A DNA stretch of 64,000 bases from Arthrobacter sp. M4 (lineage in GTDB: Bacteria > Actinomycetota > Actinomycetes > Actinomycetales > Micrococcaceae): positions 186,001-250,000 of the forward strand of contig NZ_JAIWYX010000008.1 in NCBI RefSeq assembly GCF_020251205.1. Reading direction: 5' to 3'. A program made the translations under genes and the position numbers. Positions 61,749 to 64,000 of the stretch are shown in pieces; the first letter of the stretch is position 1, and every line of letters starts with the position of its first letter. Below the pieces are notes generated by a model. That model was not told where the DNA came from and searched no databases. It saw only the letters and a program-made list of their open reading frames with translations.

Positions 61749-62468
61749 TCATGCCGCAGTCGTGAACTTATCCTCAACAAATCGGAGCAGCGGTCGGGAG
61801 TTGAGGCAGACCAAATAGACCACGGCACCTGCAGTGAACAGCAGGACAAACACGCTGGTCTGCGCCAGAGCCCAGGCACCCAGCACGATGATTGCCGCAT
61901 TCCCCAGCGAAGCGCGCTTTTGCGCGCCCAGGCAGGAGAATGCCAGCCGGAAGACATCGATGGTCCGAAAACGGAAACGCGACACGATCACCAGCGCATT
62001 GATCGTCACCGTGCAGACCAGTACAGCTAGAAGCAGCAGGCAAACCCGAAGCGCAGGATCAACTGGTGTTGACGCCGCGCCGAGATTCAGCAGGTTGAAA
62101 GCGAGGAGCGCAAACACACCAAAAGCAGGCACCCACACTGCCAGGGCCTCCCGGGCATTGCCCTTCAGGGCTCGCAGGAACAATCTGGCCACGGATCCCT
62201 CGGTCGCGGAAATGATCTTGTTGCAGGTCGCGGCGGCCGCCACCACGGCCGGCCCCAGCGGAAGGCAGCATAAAAGCACGACGGCGACTGCCGCCGTCGT
62301 ACTCGCAGGGGAACCCGCCGCGGCGCTGATCAAAGAAACAAGCAGTGGCGAGAGTACGAGCGGAAGGTTCACCAGAACCAGCAACAGGTGGCAGACCATT
62401 ACCCCGTAGATAAGGCTCGCCGCCCTGAATAAGGGTCCGGTTCCGAACTCTGTTTTGGCTGTTGTCAC
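61749..62468 (-). CDS. DUF624 (YesL-like) membrane protein
   Basis: 239 residues with five to six membrane segments. The layout FRAASLIYGVMVCHLLLVLVNLPLVLSPLLVS, then the amphipathic SVARLFLRALKGNAREALAVWVPAFGVFALLAFNLL, INALVIVSRFRFRTIDVFRLAF and a terminal YLVCLNSRPLLRFVEDKF tail matches DUF624/YesL, proteins encoded beside LipO/YtcQ-type oligosaccharide transporters and thought to assist them. It starts 79 bp after the binding protein of that kind, on the same strand. Confidence 0.87.
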   Translation of the reverse strand: MTTAKTEFGTGPLFRAASLIYGVMVCHLLLVLVNLPLVLSPLLVSLISAAAGSPASTTAAVAVVLLCCLPLGPAVVAAAATCNKIISATEGSVARLFLRALKGNAREALAVWVPAFGVFALLAFNLLNLGAASTPVDPALRVCLLLLAVLVCTVTINALVIVSRFRFRTIDVFRLAFSCLGAQKRASLGNAAIIVLGAWALAQTSVFVLLFTAGAVVYLVCLNSRPLLRFVEDKFTTAA

Positions 62469-62547
62469 GGCCAGGCTTCCTTCCCATCGGTGGATAGGCG
62501 GCCGGTCCGGGCGTCACATGACTCCGACGCCCGGACCGCATACTTGC

Positions 62548-64000
62548 TTACTTCTTGCCGGCGTAACTCTCGTAGGCCTTGTTGGCCAAGTCCACATACT
62601 TCTGCATGCCCTTGCCTTCGAGCTCTTTGAGGTACGCGTCGTACTCGCTGATGGGGCGCTGGCCGGTGATGAACTTGAGCGTGTTCTGGTTGACGTGGTC
62701 CTTGAGCGGAGTCAGCACCAGGGTTGCCTGTTCGCGGTCCGCATCGCTGTAGGGGATGGGCGGGGGAGTTTTGACCGGGGTCTTGGACTGCATGTCTTTC
62801 TGGAACCGGATTTCCTCCTCGCTCATGGTCGATTGGAGCAGTTCGGTGGTGCCGCCGTAGGCGAAGTTGCCCCCGGAGAAGCCATAGTCCACGCGCAGGT
62901 CCTTGGTTCCCTTGGGATTGAGTCCAAGGAAATTGATGTCGGAGGCGAGGGTCCGCTTGCCGTCGGCGCCCTTGTTGTACGTGGTGCCCTTCACTCCCCA
63001 CTTGCTGAACTCCAGTCCGGCGTCGCTGTAGTAGAGCCAGTCGATGAACTGGATGAGGGCCACCAGGTTGTCATTCTTGGCCACTGAAGCGTTGAGCATG
63101 ATGCCGTTTTCCAGCCGCGAGCCACCGATAACGTTTCCTTCCGGACCGCCGGGCACCGTGATCTTGGAAATCGCGAATTTGCCCTCGCCGAGGGACTGGT
63201 TCATGGACGTCCTGTAAGTCACGATGTTCTGCGAGTTGGTGCTGATGACAAAGGACTTGCCGGAAGCGAATTTCTGGATGGCCTGGTCGTCGGATTGGGT
63301 GAAGCTTTCCTTGTCCATGAGGCCTTCGTCCACAAGGGAGCGGAAGTACTCCAGGAAGGCCTTGAACTTAGCTCCGGAAGCACCGAATACGAACTTCTTG
63401 GCGGAGTCATCGAAGAGCAGACCATTAACGAGTCCCCAACCGGCCACGGTCCCGAATGCCGTTCCTGCGATGTTGAGGACACTCTTGCCGTTGAAACGGT
63501 CCGAGAACGGGGTAACGTCCGGGTAAGCCTGCTTGAGCTTGCTGAGGGCGTCCCGGAATTCGTCCCAGGTTTTTGGAAGCGCGATGGTGTGCTTTTGGAA
63601 AATGTCCGTGCGCACGGCCAGTGTGTAGTCCGGCCAAAGTTCCTCGTGCAATCCGGGCAGGACGTAATACTTTCCGTCCTGCTGCTTGAGGCCCTCGATC
63701 TCCGCCTCCAGCTTCCACTTCTTCACCTTGTCCTGGAAATGCGGCATGAGGTGAACGTAATCGCTGACCGGGAGGACGGCGCCGGAGGAAACATATGCGG
63801 ATTCCTGCCCCGGATACGTCTTGGCGATGATTTCCGGAGCGTTGCCGGAGCTGATGAGGAGGCTTCGCTTCTGTTCGTAGTCGCTCATGGGGACGATCGT
63901 GGGGTTCAGCGTCACGTTGGTGTCAGAGGTGAGCTGCTTCCAGAACAGCCAGTCCTTCTTGTACGGGTAGGTGGGTTGGTCGCTGAACAGGAAAGTGAAG
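62548..64000 (-). CDS. Extracellular sugar-binding protein, LipO/YtcQ type (N-terminus outside window)
   Basis: The frame stays open to the right edge, so the gene starts beyond it; about 484 residues are visible. Solute-binding family 1 features of the large LplA/LipO lineage: LISSGNAPEIIAKTYPGQESAYVSSGAVLPVSDYVHLMPHF, DGKYYVLPGLHEELWPDYTLAVRTDIFQKHTIALPKTWDEFRDALSKLKQAYPD, and SRLENGIMLNASVAKNDNLVALIQFIDWLYYSDAGLEFSKWGVKGTTY. It binds plant-polymer oligosaccharides such as rhamnogalacturonan fragments in related systems. The permeases would be upstream, outside the window. Confidence 0.92.
   Translation of the reverse strand, partial: FTFLFSDQPTYPYKKDWLFWKQLTSDTNVTLNPTIVPMSDYEQKRSLLISSGNAPEIIAKTYPGQESAYVSSGAVLPVSDYVHLMPHFQDKVKKWKLEAEIEGLKQQDGKYYVLPGLHEELWPDYTLAVRTDIFQKHTIALPKTWDEFRDALSKLKQAYPDVTPFSDRFNGKSVLNIAGTAFGTVAGWGLVNGLLFDDSAKKFVFGASGAKFKAFLEYFRSLVDEGLMDKESFTQSDDQAIQKFASGKSFVISTNSQNIVTYRTSMNQSLGEGKFAISKITVPGGPEGNVIGGSRLENGIMLNASVAKNDNLVALIQFIDWLYYSDAGLEFSKWGVKGTTYNKGADGKRTLASDINFLGLNPKGTKDLRVDYGFSGGNFAYGGTTELLQSTMSEEEIRFQKDMQSKTPVKTPPPIPYSDADREQATLVLTPLKDHVNQNTLKFITGQRPISEYDAYLKELEGKGMQKYVDLANKAYESYAGKK

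Overview
The window is high-GC DNA with short intergenic gaps, frequent 1-4 base gene overlaps, many GTG/TTG starts and AGGAGG-type ribosome sites. Gene content (actinobacterial-type cytochrome c oxidase subunit IV, a KmtR-like metal sensor, CUT1 sugar transporters without their own ATPase, many LacI/IclR/ROK regulators) points to a soil actinobacterium of the Arthrobacter/Paenarthrobacter type. This is inferred from protein families only. I saw no tRNA, rRNA, CRISPR array, intact insertion sequence or prophage.

Layout. 1-6500: end of a LacI regulator, an unrecognised protein, exodeoxyribonuclease III, then a response regulator/histidine kinase pair divergent from a secreted HbpS-like haem-binding protein (a likely SenS-SenR-HbpS type system), followed by two small regulators flanked by long palindromic repeats. 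6500-11750: a ketone-body/short-chain acyl module (scoA, atoE, scoB, thiolase) divergent from an IclR regulator, with two matching candidate operators between. 11790-12410: a scar of a decayed MFS pump and MarR regulator. 12527-17792: the distal valine pathway (mmsA, HIBYL-CoA hydrolase, mmsB, enoyl-CoA hydratase) and a membrane protein. 17800-21577: a TetR regulator sharing an 18-bp operator with an uncharacterised 84-residue gene, then MarR plus acyl-CoA synthetase. 21700-25315: CDF metal exporter with KmtR-like sensor, a DHFR-like reductase, a lone ctaF and nadE.

25383-41756 is one carbohydrate regulon: a LacI regulator, a divergent ABC transporter/epimerase/oxidoreductase operon, and glucuronide genes (uxaC, uxuB, uidA, uidB-like carrier, manD). 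Three 25-bp near-identical sites, before the ABC operon, uxaC and uidA, tie these together. The enzymes take beta-glucuronides to 2-keto-3-deoxygluconate; the KDG kinase and aldolase are not here. 41784-46013: pyrE, then etfB-etfA with a four-histidine b561-type membrane protein carrying a KQRMG tandem-repeat tail.

47400-53089 is the most unusual cluster: a HAD hydrolase, an APH-fold kinase, a class-III aminotransferase-fold protein of the phospholyase type, an orphan polar amino-acid binding lipoprotein and a ROK regulator. The parsimonious reading is phosphorylation of an amino alcohol (ethanolamine or a hydroxy-amino acid) followed by PLP-dependent phosphate/ammonia elimination. 53185-60271: a truncated dehydrogenase, then LacI, cupin, PmoA-like (DUF6807) and Gfo/Idh/MocA genes divergent from a GH3 glycosidase, probably uptake-independent glycoside catabolism. 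60287-64000: an unrecognised protein, a truncated serine/threonine dehydratase, a DUF624 membrane protein and a sugar-binding protein cut by the window edge.
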